This document shows, one piece after another, positions 15,771 to 23,627 of a DNA stretch of 31,689 nt (position 1 is its first letter; each line of letters starts with the position of its first letter). The DNA is from DASVXQ01 sp046727955 (GTDB lineage Bacteria; Actinomycetota; CALGFH01), in assembly GCA_046727955.1 (NCBI GenBank), contig JBKPDO010000205.1, positions 1 through 31,689 of the forward strand, given 5' to 3'. The notes under the pieces were generated by a model. The model was not told the DNA's origin. It made no database searches and was given only the letters and a program-made list of their open reading frames with translations. The position numbers and the translations under genes are program-made.

Positions 15771-16328
15771 TCAGCTCGACAGAGCCGCGAGGGCCGTGCG
15801 CAGGCAGACCTCGCGCACCACCGCCGGGTTGGTCTCGGCGTACCGGACGATCGCGCCCTGCAGGCCGACCAGCACCTGGGTGGCGCGCACCCTGGCGGCC
15901 AGGCCCGGCTCCGGCCCGATCAGGTGGGCGTAGAGCGCCTCGTTGACGGTTGTCAGACGCTCATTGATGCGAGCGTGGTTGCGCACCCCGACGTCGTTGG
16001 CGAGCAGGCTGACGACCTGGCAGTTGTCGATGAAGGTGTCGATGTAGCTCTCCAGGAACGCCCGCAGGTCGTCGTTGCCGCGGATCTCCGGGCCGCCGGT
16101 GGCCAGCTCGTTGATGCGGTCCAGCAGCGGGCCGACGAGGCTCATGACCAGGTCGTCCTTGGCGCCGAAGTGATGATACAACCCGCTCTTGGAGATGCCG
16201 AGCCGCGTGGAGATCTCGCGCAGCGAGGTCCGGTCGTAGCCCTGCTTGCGAAACAGCTCCAGCGCGCACGCGAGAATCTGCTCCCGCCGTGAGCCGCCAG
16301 AAGGCGGGGTGGCGCCGTCGCCAGCCAC
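15771..16328 (-). CDS. TetR-family transcriptional regulator
   Basis: GTG 16328 is chosen because a perfect AAGGAGG lies 6 bp before it; the longer frame to 16376 would translate through that site. The 185-residue product has the TetR N-terminal DNA-binding helices (REQILACALELFRKQGYDRTSLREISTRLGISKSGLYHHFGAKDDLV, split as helix 1, turn, recognition helix SKSGLYHHF), then an alpha-helical ligand and dimerisation domain (DLRAFLESYIDTFIDN). Proteins of this class repress transport or catabolic genes until a small ligand binds. It is divergent from the IclR gene, 331 bp away. A tandem repeat begins right after the stop. Confidence 0.88.
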   Translation of the reverse strand: MAGDGATPPSGGSRREQILACALELFRKQGYDRTSLREISTRLGISKSGLYHHFGAKDDLVMSLVGPLLDRINELATGGPEIRGNDDLRAFLESYIDTFIDNCQVVSLLANDVGVRNHARINERLTTVNEALYAHLIGPEPGLAARVRATQVLVGLQGAIVRYAETNPAVVREVCLRTALAALSS

Positions 16329-16659
16329 CAATGCCCTCCTTGCGTTGCCGATCATGCCAAAACCCGAGGGGATCATAGCGTCCCTGGTACATAACCGAGA
16401 CGACGTAGCCCGGTCGGCCCACTTCGCCCTAGCCGATCGGAGCTGCTCCCGGCACAGTCCGGCCTGCCCCAGTTATACTCCCCCGCGTCGTCCGCGTTTT
16501 TCCTGACAAACGCACGAGTTCACTCTGAGTGGTCTCCTTACTACTCCCCGCGAATACCGCAAAGGCGTTGATTCGGCAGGTGAAGGCGAGTAGCCTATCC
16601 CGGGTCCGGAGAGCCGACCGGGCGACCGGTCAGCAAAGGAACGAGACGATAACGAGACG
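16329..16659. promoter_or_regulatory. Divergent promoter region between tetR and iclR type genes
   Basis: 331 bp without a gene between two divergent regulators, less GC-rich than its surroundings. TTATAC at 16473-16478 is a possible -10 element. A short inverted repeat CACTC-GAGTG is found around 16520. Near the iclR start, a repeated GAACGAGACGATAACGAGAC motif (16638-16657) is visible. I could not assign operators to either regulator with confidence. Confidence 0.4.
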
Positions 16660-17457
16660 ATGGGGGCAGCCATGGGGCGCCGCCGCGAGTTTCCCGCCGA
16701 TGGCACCAACCCCTACTCGATCAGGGCGGTCGAGCGCGTCTGCGACCTGCTCGACCTGCTCCAGGAGACCCCCGACGGCGTCTCGCTGCTGCGCGCCGCC
16801 GAGGTCACCTCGCTGCCCAAGAGCTCCGCGTTTCGCTACCTGGCCACCCTGGAGGCGCGCCGCTACGCCGAGCGGGTCCCCTCAAGCGGCGACTACCGGC
16901 TGGGCTCGGCGTTTTTGCCGATGCAGGCCCACCAGCTGGACACGCTGGTGCGCCGCGCGCACGCCTACCTGGAGGAGCTGTGCGACCGGTTCGAGGAGAC
17001 GGTGGCGCTCGGGGTGCTGGAGGGGCACCAGGTGATGTACCTGGACCTGGTGGAGAGCCCGCGGACGGTGCGGGTGGCGGCGCGCCGCGGCGACCGCTAC
17101 CCGCTGCATTCCAGCGCGGTCGGCAAGGCGATCGCGGCGGGCCTGCCCGAGCACCGCGTGCGCGCCATCCTCACCGCCGAAGGCATGCCACAGCTGACGC
17201 CGCAGACGCTCACCGACGTCGAGACCTACCTCGGCGAGCTGGCCAAGGTGCGGGCGCTGGGCTACGCGGTGGACGACGGCGAGTACGAGGACGACGAGCG
17301 CAGCCTGGCGACGCCGCTGCCGTCGAGCAACCTGCCCGCCGCGCTGAGCGTCAGCGCCCCTGCCTCGCGGCTGCCCCTCGACAGCATCAAGGGTCTGGCA
17401 AAACCCCTGGTCGAGATCGCCGCGCAGCTTGCGAGCGACCTCGGCCGCACGTCATGA
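16660..17457 (+). CDS. IclR-family transcriptional regulator
   Basis: The 265-residue protein has an N-terminal winged helix (NPYSIRAVERVCDLLDLLQE, SLLRAAEVTSLPKSSAFRYLATLEARRYAERV) and the C-terminal IclR effector domain (LEELCDRFEETVALGVLEG, YPLHSSAVGKAIAAGLPEH, LGYAVDDGEYEDDERSLATPL, AALSVSAPASRL). The segment between ATPL and AALSVS is shorter than usual, lacking the typical loop with a small-molecule ligand residue. ATG 16660 is used; ATG 16672 is an alternative. Such regulators control aromatic, sugar-acid or glyoxylate metabolism. Palindromes begin at its stop codon and lie before the large GlmS-like gene downstream, a likely target region. Confidence 0.88.
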   Translation: MGAAMGRRREFPADGTNPYSIRAVERVCDLLDLLQETPDGVSLLRAAEVTSLPKSSAFRYLATLEARRYAERVPSSGDYRLGSAFLPMQAHQLDTLVRRAHAYLEELCDRFEETVALGVLEGHQVMYLDLVESPRTVRVAARRGDRYPLHSSAVGKAIAAGLPEHRVRAILTAEGMPQLTPQTLTDVETYLGELAKVRALGYAVDDGEYEDDERSLATPLPSSNLPAALSVSAPASRLPLDSIKGLAKPLVEIAAQLASDLGRTS

Positions 17458-17485
17458 CACGTCATGACGTGCGATGACATGTCAT
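17449..17485. promoter_or_regulatory. Cluster of three TGAC/GTCA palindromes
   Basis: ACGTCATGAC (17449-17458), ACGTCATGACGT (17459-17470, perfect 12-bp palindrome) and ATGACATGTCAT (17474-17485, perfect 12-bp palindrome) follow each other from the last codons of the IclR gene. This is the kind of cluster a dimeric regulator would bind. It lies about 150 bp before the GlmS-like gene, so it could be its upstream control region. Confidence 0.5.
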
Positions 17486-17562
17486 GTGCGGCCTGCAGGC
17501 ACCGCATTGCGGGCACCTCCGTGCACTGACGCGCGCGGCGTGGTTTGATCAATTCTCCTGAC

Positions 17563-17581
17563 CCGAGTAACTAGTACTCGG
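17563..17581. promoter_or_regulatory. 7-bp inverted repeat upstream of the GlmS-like gene
   Basis: CCGAGTA at 17563-17569 and TACTCGG at 17575-17581 form a perfect dyad with a 5-bp spacer (ACTAG). It is 48 bp before the ATG, in the position of an operator overlapping the promoter or of a short leader hairpin. The binding protein is unknown; the adjacent IclR product is one candidate. Confidence 0.5.
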
Positions 17582-17628
17582 TGTCATCGTGGTGACCGCC
17601 GGCCATCGCCGGGATCGGGAGAGAGGGT

Positions 17629-20600
17629 ATGTGCGGCATCATCGCGGTCGTTCGACGTCCGTCCAACCGCCCAGTCCCAGACCTGCACACCATTCTCGCC
17701 GGCATGGAGCGCGCTGCGGCCCTGACGCCCGGGATCCCGCCAGGCCGTGGGGAGCCGTCGGCGCTGGATCCCGCCGTCTGGGAGCCGGGGCCGCTGGAGA
17801 AGGCGGCGGAGCGGCTCGCCGAGGTGGACGGTTTGCTCCGCGGGCTTCCGGGGCTGCGCTGCCTGCTGGCCGACCCGGCAGGACGGCACGAGCTCGATCG
17901 CCGCGCGGCTGACCTGGAGCGCCGCGTCGAGCGCTTGGAGGCGCGCATCGACACCGGCCCGGCGAGCGTGCCGCCGGCCGCGCTCGAGGCGGTCAACGCC
18001 GCGCTGGTGCGCGCCAAGGACAGCCTGTGGGCGATCCGCCGCGACCGCATCGCCAACGCCGAGGCGGTGGAGGCGCTCGCCGGCCCGGCCCCCGGTCTGG
18101 CGGCGGTGGAGGCGTTCTTGTCCGTCCAGATCGCCCTCGCCGCGCTCGACCGCCTCGAGGTGCGCGGCCGCGACTCGGCCGGTCTGCACGTCCTGGTCAG
18201 CGGCCACGGGCTGGACCTGGACAGCGGCCAGCTCGCCGGTCTGCTGGAGCCGCGCCTTGCCGATCCGCTGTTCACCTCCGGCGCTCTGCGCACCCCGGCC
18301 GGCCATCTGAGCTTCGTCTACAAGGCTGCGAGCGAGGTCGGCGAGCTGGGCGACAACGGGCGCAGGCTGCGGGCGGCCATCGCCGGCGACCGGCTGCTGC
18401 AGCGCGCGCTCCAGGCCGAGGGCGCGCGCGCCGTGGTGCTCGCCCACACCCGCTGGGCGAGCGTCGGGCTGATCAACCAGGCGAACGCGCACCCGCTCAA
18501 CCAGGAGGAGGATGGCGGCGCGGCGTTTCCCTACAGCGTGGCCGCGCTCAACGGGGACATCGACAACCACTTCGAGCTGCTGGCCCGCCACCGGCTGCGC
18601 ATCTCGAGCGAGATCACCACCGACGCCAAGGTCATCCCGGTGCTGCTCGCGCGGCGCCTGGACGAGGGTCTTGAGCCTTCGGAGGCGTTCCGGCGCGCGG
18701 TGGTCGAGTTCGAGGGCTCGTTCGCGATCGGCGCGCAGACCGCCGCCGCGCCGGACCAGCTGCTGCTGGGAGTGCGCGGCAGCGGCCAGGGCCTCTACGT
18801 CGGCCTGGCCGACGCCGCCTTCCTGGTGGCGAGCGAGCCCTACGGCCTGGTCGCCGAGACCGCACGCTACCTGCGCCTGGACGGCGAGGCGACGACGGTC
18901 GAGGCTGACGGCGGCAGCGGGGTCAAGGGCCAGATCGTGGTCCTGGACCAGGCTCTGGCCGGCACGCTGGAGGGCATCCGGCGGCTGGACTACCAGGGCG
19001 GCGAGCTCGCAGTCGGCGAGGGAGACCTGCGACGCGCCGAGATCACCACCCGGGACATCGACCGTGGCCAGTTCCCCCACTACCTGCTGAAGGAGATCTC
19101 GGAGGCGCCCTCCTCGTTTCGCAAGACTCTGCGCGGGCGCATCCGCGAGCAGGGCGGGCGGCGCGTCACCGACCTCGGCCCAGAGGCGCTCCCGCCGCGG
19201 CTGCGCGAGCGTCTCGGGCGGGGCGAGATCCGGCGCGTGCTGGTGATCGGCCAGGGCACCGCGGCCGTCGCCGGGCAGGGCGTCGCCGCCGCGATGGCCG
19301 CGGCGCTCGCGGACGCGCAGCTCCGCATCACCGCGCTGCCCGCCACCGAGCTGTCCGGCTTCGGTCTGGACGCCAGCATGGACGATGCGCTGGTCGTGGC
19401 GATCAGCCAGTCCGGCACCACCACCGACACCAACCGCACCGTCGACCTGCTACGGGCGCGCGGCGCGGCGGTGGTCGCGATCGTGAACCGGCGCTCCAGC
19501 GACCTGACCCACAAGGCCGACGGCGTCCTCTACACCTCCGACGGCCGCGACGTCGAGATGAGCGTGGCCTCCACCAAGGCGTTCTACGCCCAGGTCGCGG
19601 CGGGGACGCTGCTCGCCTTCGCGATCGCCGGGGCGATAGGCCACGCGGACCCCGGCCTCGAGGACGAGGTGCTCGGCGCGCTGCGGGACCTGCCGGCGGC
19701 GATGACCAAGGTGCTCGCGCAGCGCGACCGCATCCGCGAGCTCGCCCAGCGGCACGCTCCCTCCAGGCGGCACTGGGCGGTGGTGGGCAACGGCCGCAAC
19801 CAGATCGCCGCCCAGGAGATCCGGATCAAGCTCTCCGAGCTCTGCTACAAGTCGATCGCCTGCGACGCGACCGAGGACAAGAAGCACATCGACCTGTCGT
19901 CCGAGCCACTGACGCTGGTCTGCGCCGCCGGGCTCAGCGGGTCGGCGGCGGACGACGTGGCCAAGGAGGTGGCGATCTTCCGCGCTCACGCCGGCGTGCC
20001 GATCGTGATCGCCACCGAGGGCGAGGTCCGCTTTGACCACGCCGCCGGTGTGGTGCCGGTTCCCGCGGCCCACCCGGCCCTCGCCTACGTGCTCTCCGCC
20101 GTGGCGGGGCACCTGTTCGGCTACGAGGCGGCGCTGGCGATCGACGCGCAGGCGCTGCCGCTGCGGCGGGCAAGGGCGGCCGTGGAGCAGGCCACCACCA
20201 CGGCGGGCAGCGCCGACGAGGCGCTCGAGCGGCTCGGTCCGGCGCTCGCGCCGGTCGCGGCCGAGCTGCGCGGGCGGGTGCGCGCTGGCGAGTACGACGG
20301 CGCCCTCGACGCCGGCACCGCGCTGCAGGTCGTCTCCCTGCTGCGCTACGCGGAAGGGCTGGCGCCGCTGGACGCCTACCAGCTCGAGCACGGCAAGGTC
20401 GCCACGCCGAGCGTGCTGCTCGACGACCTCACCGGCGCGCTCACGGCCGCCATCGACCAGCTAACCCGGCCGGTCGACGCCATCAAGCACCAGGCCAAGA
20501 CGGTGACGGTCGGGATCTCGCGCTCGGACGAGGCGCTGCTCACCGTGCCGCTGGTCCGGGAGCTGCTGGAGGCCGGGGCGGTGCGGGAGCAGCTCGCGTA

Positions 20601-21099
20601 CGGGAACCTGCGGACCGTCGCGGAGCTGGACCCGGCGGTGGCACGGGTCACCGGCTTCACGCGCTACCGGCTCGCCGGCGACCCGGCCGGCGAGGCGGCC
20701 AGCATCGAGGTGGCCGACCGCGGCGGGATCTCCCTCGAGCTGGCCTCGCGCACCGAGCGGGACCACCGCCTGCGCGGCACCAAACAGCGCGTCGCCGCGG
20801 AGCGGCAGGTGCTCGCGGCGCGCGGTCGCAGCGACGGGCGCATCTTCGTCCTGGTCCCGGAGGTCAAGGAGGACCACGTCGCCGGGCTGGTCCTGCTGCA
20901 CGTCGAGCTGCGCGAGCGCCTCCCGGTGGCGCGCGTGCGCCGGGTCCTCGAGGGCTACCGCGGGCGCCTTGCCGAGCTGCGCAGCGCTGTCACCGAGACC
21001 GAGCCGGCGTTCGACGAATCGCTGCTCGGCGAGCTGCCGGTCGCGCGCCTGCTCACCGAGCCGGTCGAGGTCCTCGCCGACCACTGGACCAGGAGGTGA
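17629..21099 (+). CDS. Giant GlmS-like glutamine amidotransferase / SIS isomerase-family protein (1156 aa)
   Basis: The order of motifs follows glucosamine-6-phosphate synthase, but the protein is nearly twice the usual 600-610 residues. The class II amidotransferase begins MCGIIAVV (Cys2 nucleophile). About 150 residues of charged, partly coiled-coil sequence (about 12-165) then separate it from RGRDSAG (179-185). HTRWAS (273-278), NGDIDNH (308-314) and the hallmark HYLLKEISEAP (484-494) follow. The first SIS domain has ISQSGTTTDT (592-601) and VASTKAF (646-652). A second SIS-like region has EIRIKLSELCYKSI and KKHIDLSSEP. A lysine in AKTVTVG near 957 corresponds to the C-terminal catalytic tail of GlmS. 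About 200 further residues have no match I recognise. It is probably cytoplasmic and makes an amino sugar phosphate or a related product. It starts after GGGAGAG; the ECF sigma gene follows at 53 bp. Confidence 0.8.
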   Translation: MCGIIAVVRRPSNRPVPDLHTILAGMERAAALTPGIPPGRGEPSALDPAVWEPGPLEKAAERLAEVDGLLRGLPGLRCLLADPAGRHELDRRAADLERRVERLEARIDTGPASVPPAALEAVNAALVRAKDSLWAIRRDRIANAEAVEALAGPAPGLAAVEAFLSVQIALAALDRLEVRGRDSAGLHVLVSGHGLDLDSGQLAGLLEPRLADPLFTSGALRTPAGHLSFVYKAASEVGELGDNGRRLRAAIAGDRLLQRALQAEGARAVVLAHTRWASVGLINQANAHPLNQEEDGGAAFPYSVAALNGDIDNHFELLARHRLRISSEITTDAKVIPVLLARRLDEGLEPSEAFRRAVVEFEGSFAIGAQTAAAPDQLLLGVRGSGQGLYVGLADAAFLVASEPYGLVAETARYLRLDGEATTVEADGGSGVKGQIVVLDQALAGTLEGIRRLDYQGGELAVGEGDLRRAEITTRDIDRGQFPHYLLKEISEAPSSFRKTLRGRIREQGGRRVTDLGPEALPPRLRERLGRGEIRRVLVIGQGTAAVAGQGVAAAMAAALADAQLRITALPATELSGFGLDASMDDALVVAISQSGTTTDTNRTVDLLRARGAAVVAIVNRRSSDLTHKADGVLYTSDGRDVEMSVASTKAFYAQVAAGTLLAFAIAGAIGHADPGLEDEVLGALRDLPAAMTKVLAQRDRIRELAQRHAPSRRHWAVVGNGRNQIAAQEIRIKLSELCYKSIACDATEDKKHIDLSSEPLTLVCAAGLSGSAADDVAKEVAIFRAHAGVPIVIATEGEVRFDHAAGVVPVPAAHPALAYVLSAVAGHLFGYEAALAIDAQALPLRRARAAVEQATTTAGSADEALERLGPALAPVAAELRGRVRAGEYDGALDAGTALQVVSLLRYAEGLAPLDAYQLEHGKVATPSVLLDDLTGALTAAIDQLTRPVDAIKHQAKTVTVGISRSDEALLTVPLVRELLEAGAVREQLAYGNLRTVAELDPAVARVTGFTRYRLAGDPAGEAASIEVADRGGISLELASRTERDHRLRGTKQRVAAERQVLAARGRSDGRIFVLVPEVKEDHVAGLVLLHVELRERLPVARVRRVLEGYRGRLAELRSAVTETEPAFDESLLGELPVARLLTEPVEVLADHWTRR

Positions 21100-21151
21100 A
21101 TGGACTGCACCGCCGGTTGCTCCGGCGTGCCGGTGCGGGTGGGAGGCTCCG

Positions 21152-21730
21152 GTGATCGGTGCAAGCTTCAGCAGCGTGCTCACGGCGGCGGCGTCGGGGG
21201 ACCAGGGCGCCTACGCCGCGCTCTGGCGCGACGTGCAGCCCGGGCTGCTGCGCTACCTCCACGTGATGGCCCCTGGCTCGGCCGAGGACGTCGCCTCCGA
21301 GACCTGGGTGGACGTGGTGCGGGGGCTGGCCCGCTTCCGCGGCGACGAGCGGGCCTTCCGGTCGTGGGCGTTCACTATCGCGCGGCACCGCGCCGCCGAC
21401 TGGCGCCGGCGCGTCGCCCGGCGGCCGGCCAACCCGCTGCCGCTGGAGCGACTGCCCGAGCATGCCGCCCCGGACGACCCGGTCGCGGCCGCGTTCGAGG
21501 CCGCCTCCACCGAGGCCGCCCTCGCCCTGATCGCCGAGCTGCCGCGCGAGCAGGCCGAGGTGGTGGCGTTGCGGGTCGTGGCCGACCTGGACGTCGCCGA
21601 GGTCGCCGCCATCGTCGGCAAGCGGCCGGGAGCCGTGCGGGTGCTCGCGCACCGAGGTCTGCGCCGCCTCGCCAGACGGCTGGGAGCACAGCGGCGCGCG
21701 GTTAGAGCGCCGTCAAGTAACCGGTTTTGA
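21152..21730 (+). CDS. ECF-type RNA polymerase sigma factor
   Basis: GTG 21152 follows GGGAGG at 5-bp spacing, and the family-like sequence starts there. The 192-residue protein has sigma region 2 (AYAALWRDVQPGLLRYL, EDVASETWVDVVRGLARFRG, FRSWAFTIARHRAADWRRR) and region 4 (LIAELPREQAEVVALRVVADLDVAEVAAIVGKRPGAVRVLAHRGLRRL). It would redirect RNA polymerase to specific promoters. Its last nine residues and its stop codon come from a miniature transposable element that starts at 21703, so the native C-terminus was replaced. The next gene encodes a probable membrane anti-sigma partner. Confidence 0.88.
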   Translation: MIGASFSSVLTAAASGDQGAYAALWRDVQPGLLRYLHVMAPGSAEDVASETWVDVVRGLARFRGDERAFRSWAFTIARHRAADWRRRVARRPANPLPLERLPEHAAPDDPVAAAFEAASTEAALALIAELPREQAEVVALRVVADLDVAEVAAIVGKRPGAVRVLAHRGLRRLARRLGAQRRAVRAPSSNRF

Positions 21731-21826
21731 GGTGATTGGGTTGCCACCGGGGGCGGCGCGCAGGGCCAGGAGCTGGACGTATGGTCTGGCGCTGCATGGT
21801 GCGCCGCCTACTTGCCCGGCGCTCCA
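21703..21826 (+). mobile_element. 124-bp miniature inverted-repeat element, copy A
   Basis: The element begins TAGAGCGCCGTCAAGTAACC and ends with the inverse of TGGAGCGCCGGGCAAGTAGG, giving roughly 23-bp imperfect terminal inverted repeats. The reverse complement of 31426-31549 matches it over its whole length with about a dozen differences. It has no coding capacity and fits a MITE mobilised by a transposase elsewhere. The left flank reads TTAG and the right CCAG, so any target duplication has decayed. It separates the sigma and anti-sigma genes and supplies the sigma stop codon. Confidence 0.85.
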
Positions 21827-21839
21827 GGGGTGTAACGCG

Positions 21840-22613
21840 ATGAGCGATCCAAACGCTCTCCAGGACGAGATGCGCCGCCTGCTGCTTGGGGAGCTCGGGG
21901 CCGACCCGCTCGCTCTCGACGGGGACACTGCCGACCGGCTTCTGGCCGGTCGGCTCGGCCCTGCCGACGCTCCCCCCGGGTACGCAGAGGTCGCGATGGT
22001 GCTGGCCGCCGCCGCCGGTCCTCCCACGCCCGTGGAGCTTGCCGGCGAGGCTGCCGCCACCGCGACCTTCGCCGCCATGACCCGTCCGCCCGCGCGGTTC
22101 CGGCGGCGGGCGGGTGGCCGCCGCAAAGCCTTCGGCTCGAGGCTCGCGGTGCTCGCCGTCGCGGCTCTGTGCGTGCTGCTGGTAAGCGGGGTGGCAGCCG
22201 CAGCGACCGGCACGCTGCCGGAGCCTGCCAGGCGAATGGTCGACTCGGTGTCGCGGGCGGCGCATCACCAACCGGCCCGGTCTGCCGTCCCACGGCAGGG
22301 CCCGGGCAAGGTCCGGAGCGGAGACGAGGGCCAGGACGGCGCGGCCAGCGTGGGCCACGCGAGCGCTGACCGGGAGGCCCACGGGGGCCGATCGGCCCCG
22401 GCAGCTCCGACCGGGCCGGACGCCACCGGCCGGACCAAGGGCGGGTCGTGCGCCACGCCCCTGGCCGGCCGGGCCGGCGTCAACGGCAAGGCATGCGGGA
22501 ACCAGCGGCAGGCCGACCAGGCTCAGGCCAAGGTCCCGCCGGCGAGCGAGCAGCAGGTCAGGCAGTCTCGGGGTGCCTCCCGGCCCAAGGCGAGGAAACC
22601 ATCCAAGGAGTAG
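21840..22613 (+). CDS. Probable membrane-anchored anti-sigma/sigma-partner protein
   Basis: ATG 21840 begins MSDPNALQDEMRRLLLGELG. The longer upstream frame would be inside the miniature element, so it is not used. The 257-residue protein has a cytoplasmic N-terminal part of about 100 residues, one transmembrane helix (about 101-122, LAVLAVAALCVLLVSGVAAA) and a long outside region rich in Gly, Ala, Lys and Gln with a Cys pair (SCATP, KACGN). It lacks a clear zinc-binding HxxxCxxC motif of classical ZAS anti-sigma factors. The assignment rests on position after an ECF sigma gene and on topology. The AGGGG ribosome site lies at the element boundary, so expression may have been changed by the insertion. 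Confidence 0.6.
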   Translation: MSDPNALQDEMRRLLLGELGADPLALDGDTADRLLAGRLGPADAPPGYAEVAMVLAAAAGPPTPVELAGEAAATATFAAMTRPPARFRRRAGGRRKAFGSRLAVLAVAALCVLLVSGVAAAATGTLPEPARRMVDSVSRAAHHQPARSAVPRQGPGKVRSGDEGQDGAASVGHASADREAHGGRSAPAAPTGPDATGRTKGGSCATPLAGRAGVNGKACGNQRQADQAQAKVPPASEQQVRQSRGASRPKARKPSKE

Positions 22614-22716
22614 ACCAACAACAACCGGCAGAAGGAAGGCTGACCGCCCGGCCCCGAGGGTGGACGCCGCCGGCTCGGATAATCCCCCCGGTCTCCGAGT
22701 TGGCCTCTCTGCCGGC

Positions 22717-22772
22717 GCTGCGACCCGGGTGTGGGCCCAATGGGTATATCCCCGCCACACCCGGGTCGTAGC
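22717..22772. repeat. 18-bp-arm inverted repeat (hairpin) after the anti-sigma gene
   Basis: GCTGCGACCCGGGTGTGG at 22717-22734 pairs with 22755-22772, with one mismatch and a 20-base loop. It lies about 100 bp past the anti-sigma stop and could be a terminator, although no T tract follows. It could also be the end pair of a very short element. Confidence 0.6.
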
Positions 22773-22821
22773 CTTTCCAAGTATCCCGCTTTCGCCACAC
22801 GTGCGTGGTTGGTCTGGCAGG

Positions 22822-22960
22822 GTCTGTTCGCATTCGGGGGGGAGCCCGAGACAGCTCCCCCCCGAACCCCCCATCGGGCACCTCGAGGTGATCCCTGGGT
22901 GGTGGTCAGCGCCGCGATCGGGCAGGGTCGCCGTGCCGCGGATCACCATTGCAAACAGGC
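22822..22960 (+). mobile_element. ~138-bp miniature repeat, copy C, upstream of the acyltransferase
   Basis: It starts GTCTGTTCGCATTCGGGGGG and ends TTGCAAACAGGC. The ends are imperfect inverted repeats of the form GCCTGTTTGC. A strong internal hairpin is formed by TTCGGGGGGGAGC and GCTCCCCCCGAA. A second copy in the same orientation is at 23628-23765. The element ends 45 bp before the acyltransferase start, so that gene's promoter may lie inside it. Confidence 0.75.
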
Positions 22961-23005
22961 CTTGGGCGTTGCCAGTCAGAGGGCGAGCAGGTATACCTGA
23001 CTGCC

Positions 23006-23626
23006 ATGAGCGGCGAGTCGAGGGCGGCGGGGCTGGACCCGTCGGTGTTCGTCCACCCCAAGGGCCTGTGCGAGAGCGACCGGGTCGGGCCGCGCACCCG
23101 CATCTGGGCCTTCGCCCACGTGCTGCCCGGGGCCGAGGTCGGGGCCGACTGCAACGTCTGCGACCACGCCTTCATCGAGGGCGGCGCCAAGCTCGGCGAC
23201 CGCGTGACGGTCAAGAACGCCGTGCTGGTGTGGGACCGGGTCACGGTCGAGGCCGAGGTCTTCCTCGGGCCCAACATGGTCTTCACCAACGACCTGGCAC
23301 CGCGGGTCGGGCTCAAGAAGTCGCGGGACCAGCTCCTGCCGACGCTGGTGCGGCGCGGCGCCACCATCGGCGCCAACGCCACCATCGTCTGCGGCACCAC
23401 CATCGGCCCGTACGCCTTCGTCGGCGCTGGCGCGGTGGTGGTGCGCGACGTCCCGGCGCACGCCCTGGTCGCCGGCAACCCGGCGAGCAGCATCGGCTGG
23501 GTGTGCGCCTGCGGCCGGCGGCTCGGCAGCGGCCTGACCTGCGCCTGCGGCCGCCGCTACCGCCTGGTGGACTCCAAGACCGGCCTCGTCCAGCTCGGGC
23601 CGGAAGCGCCGGGGTCCAGCCCTTAG
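23006..23626 (+). CDS. Left-handed beta-helix (hexapeptide) N-acetyltransferase, WbpD/WlbB-like
   Basis: ATG 23006 is chosen as the start of family-like sequence. The 206-residue product shows the pattern of UDP-2-acetamido-3-amino-sugar N-acetyltransferases: VHPKGLCES, RIWAFAHVLPGAEVGADCNV, CDHAFIEGG, VTVKNAVLVWDRVTVEAEVF, LGPNMVFTNDLAPR, then hexapeptide rungs (GATIGANATIVCGTTIGPYAF, VGAGAVVVRDVPAHALVAGN, PASSIGWVC). It acetylates an amino sugar nucleotide for cell-surface polysaccharides, using acetyl-CoA. A C-terminal CACG-x9-CACG zinc-ribbon-like motif follows, common in this family. No other polysaccharide genes are nearby. It stands alone between two copies of a miniature repeat, which suggests movement. 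Confidence 0.85.
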   Translation: MSGESRAAGLDPSVFVHPKGLCESDRVGPRTRIWAFAHVLPGAEVGADCNVCDHAFIEGGAKLGDRVTVKNAVLVWDRVTVEAEVFLGPNMVFTNDLAPRVGLKKSRDQLLPTLVRRGATIGANATIVCGTTIGPYAFVGAGAVVVRDVPAHALVAGNPASSIGWVCACGRRLGSGLTCACGRRYRLVDSKTGLVQLGPEAPGSSP

Positions 23627-23627
23627 C

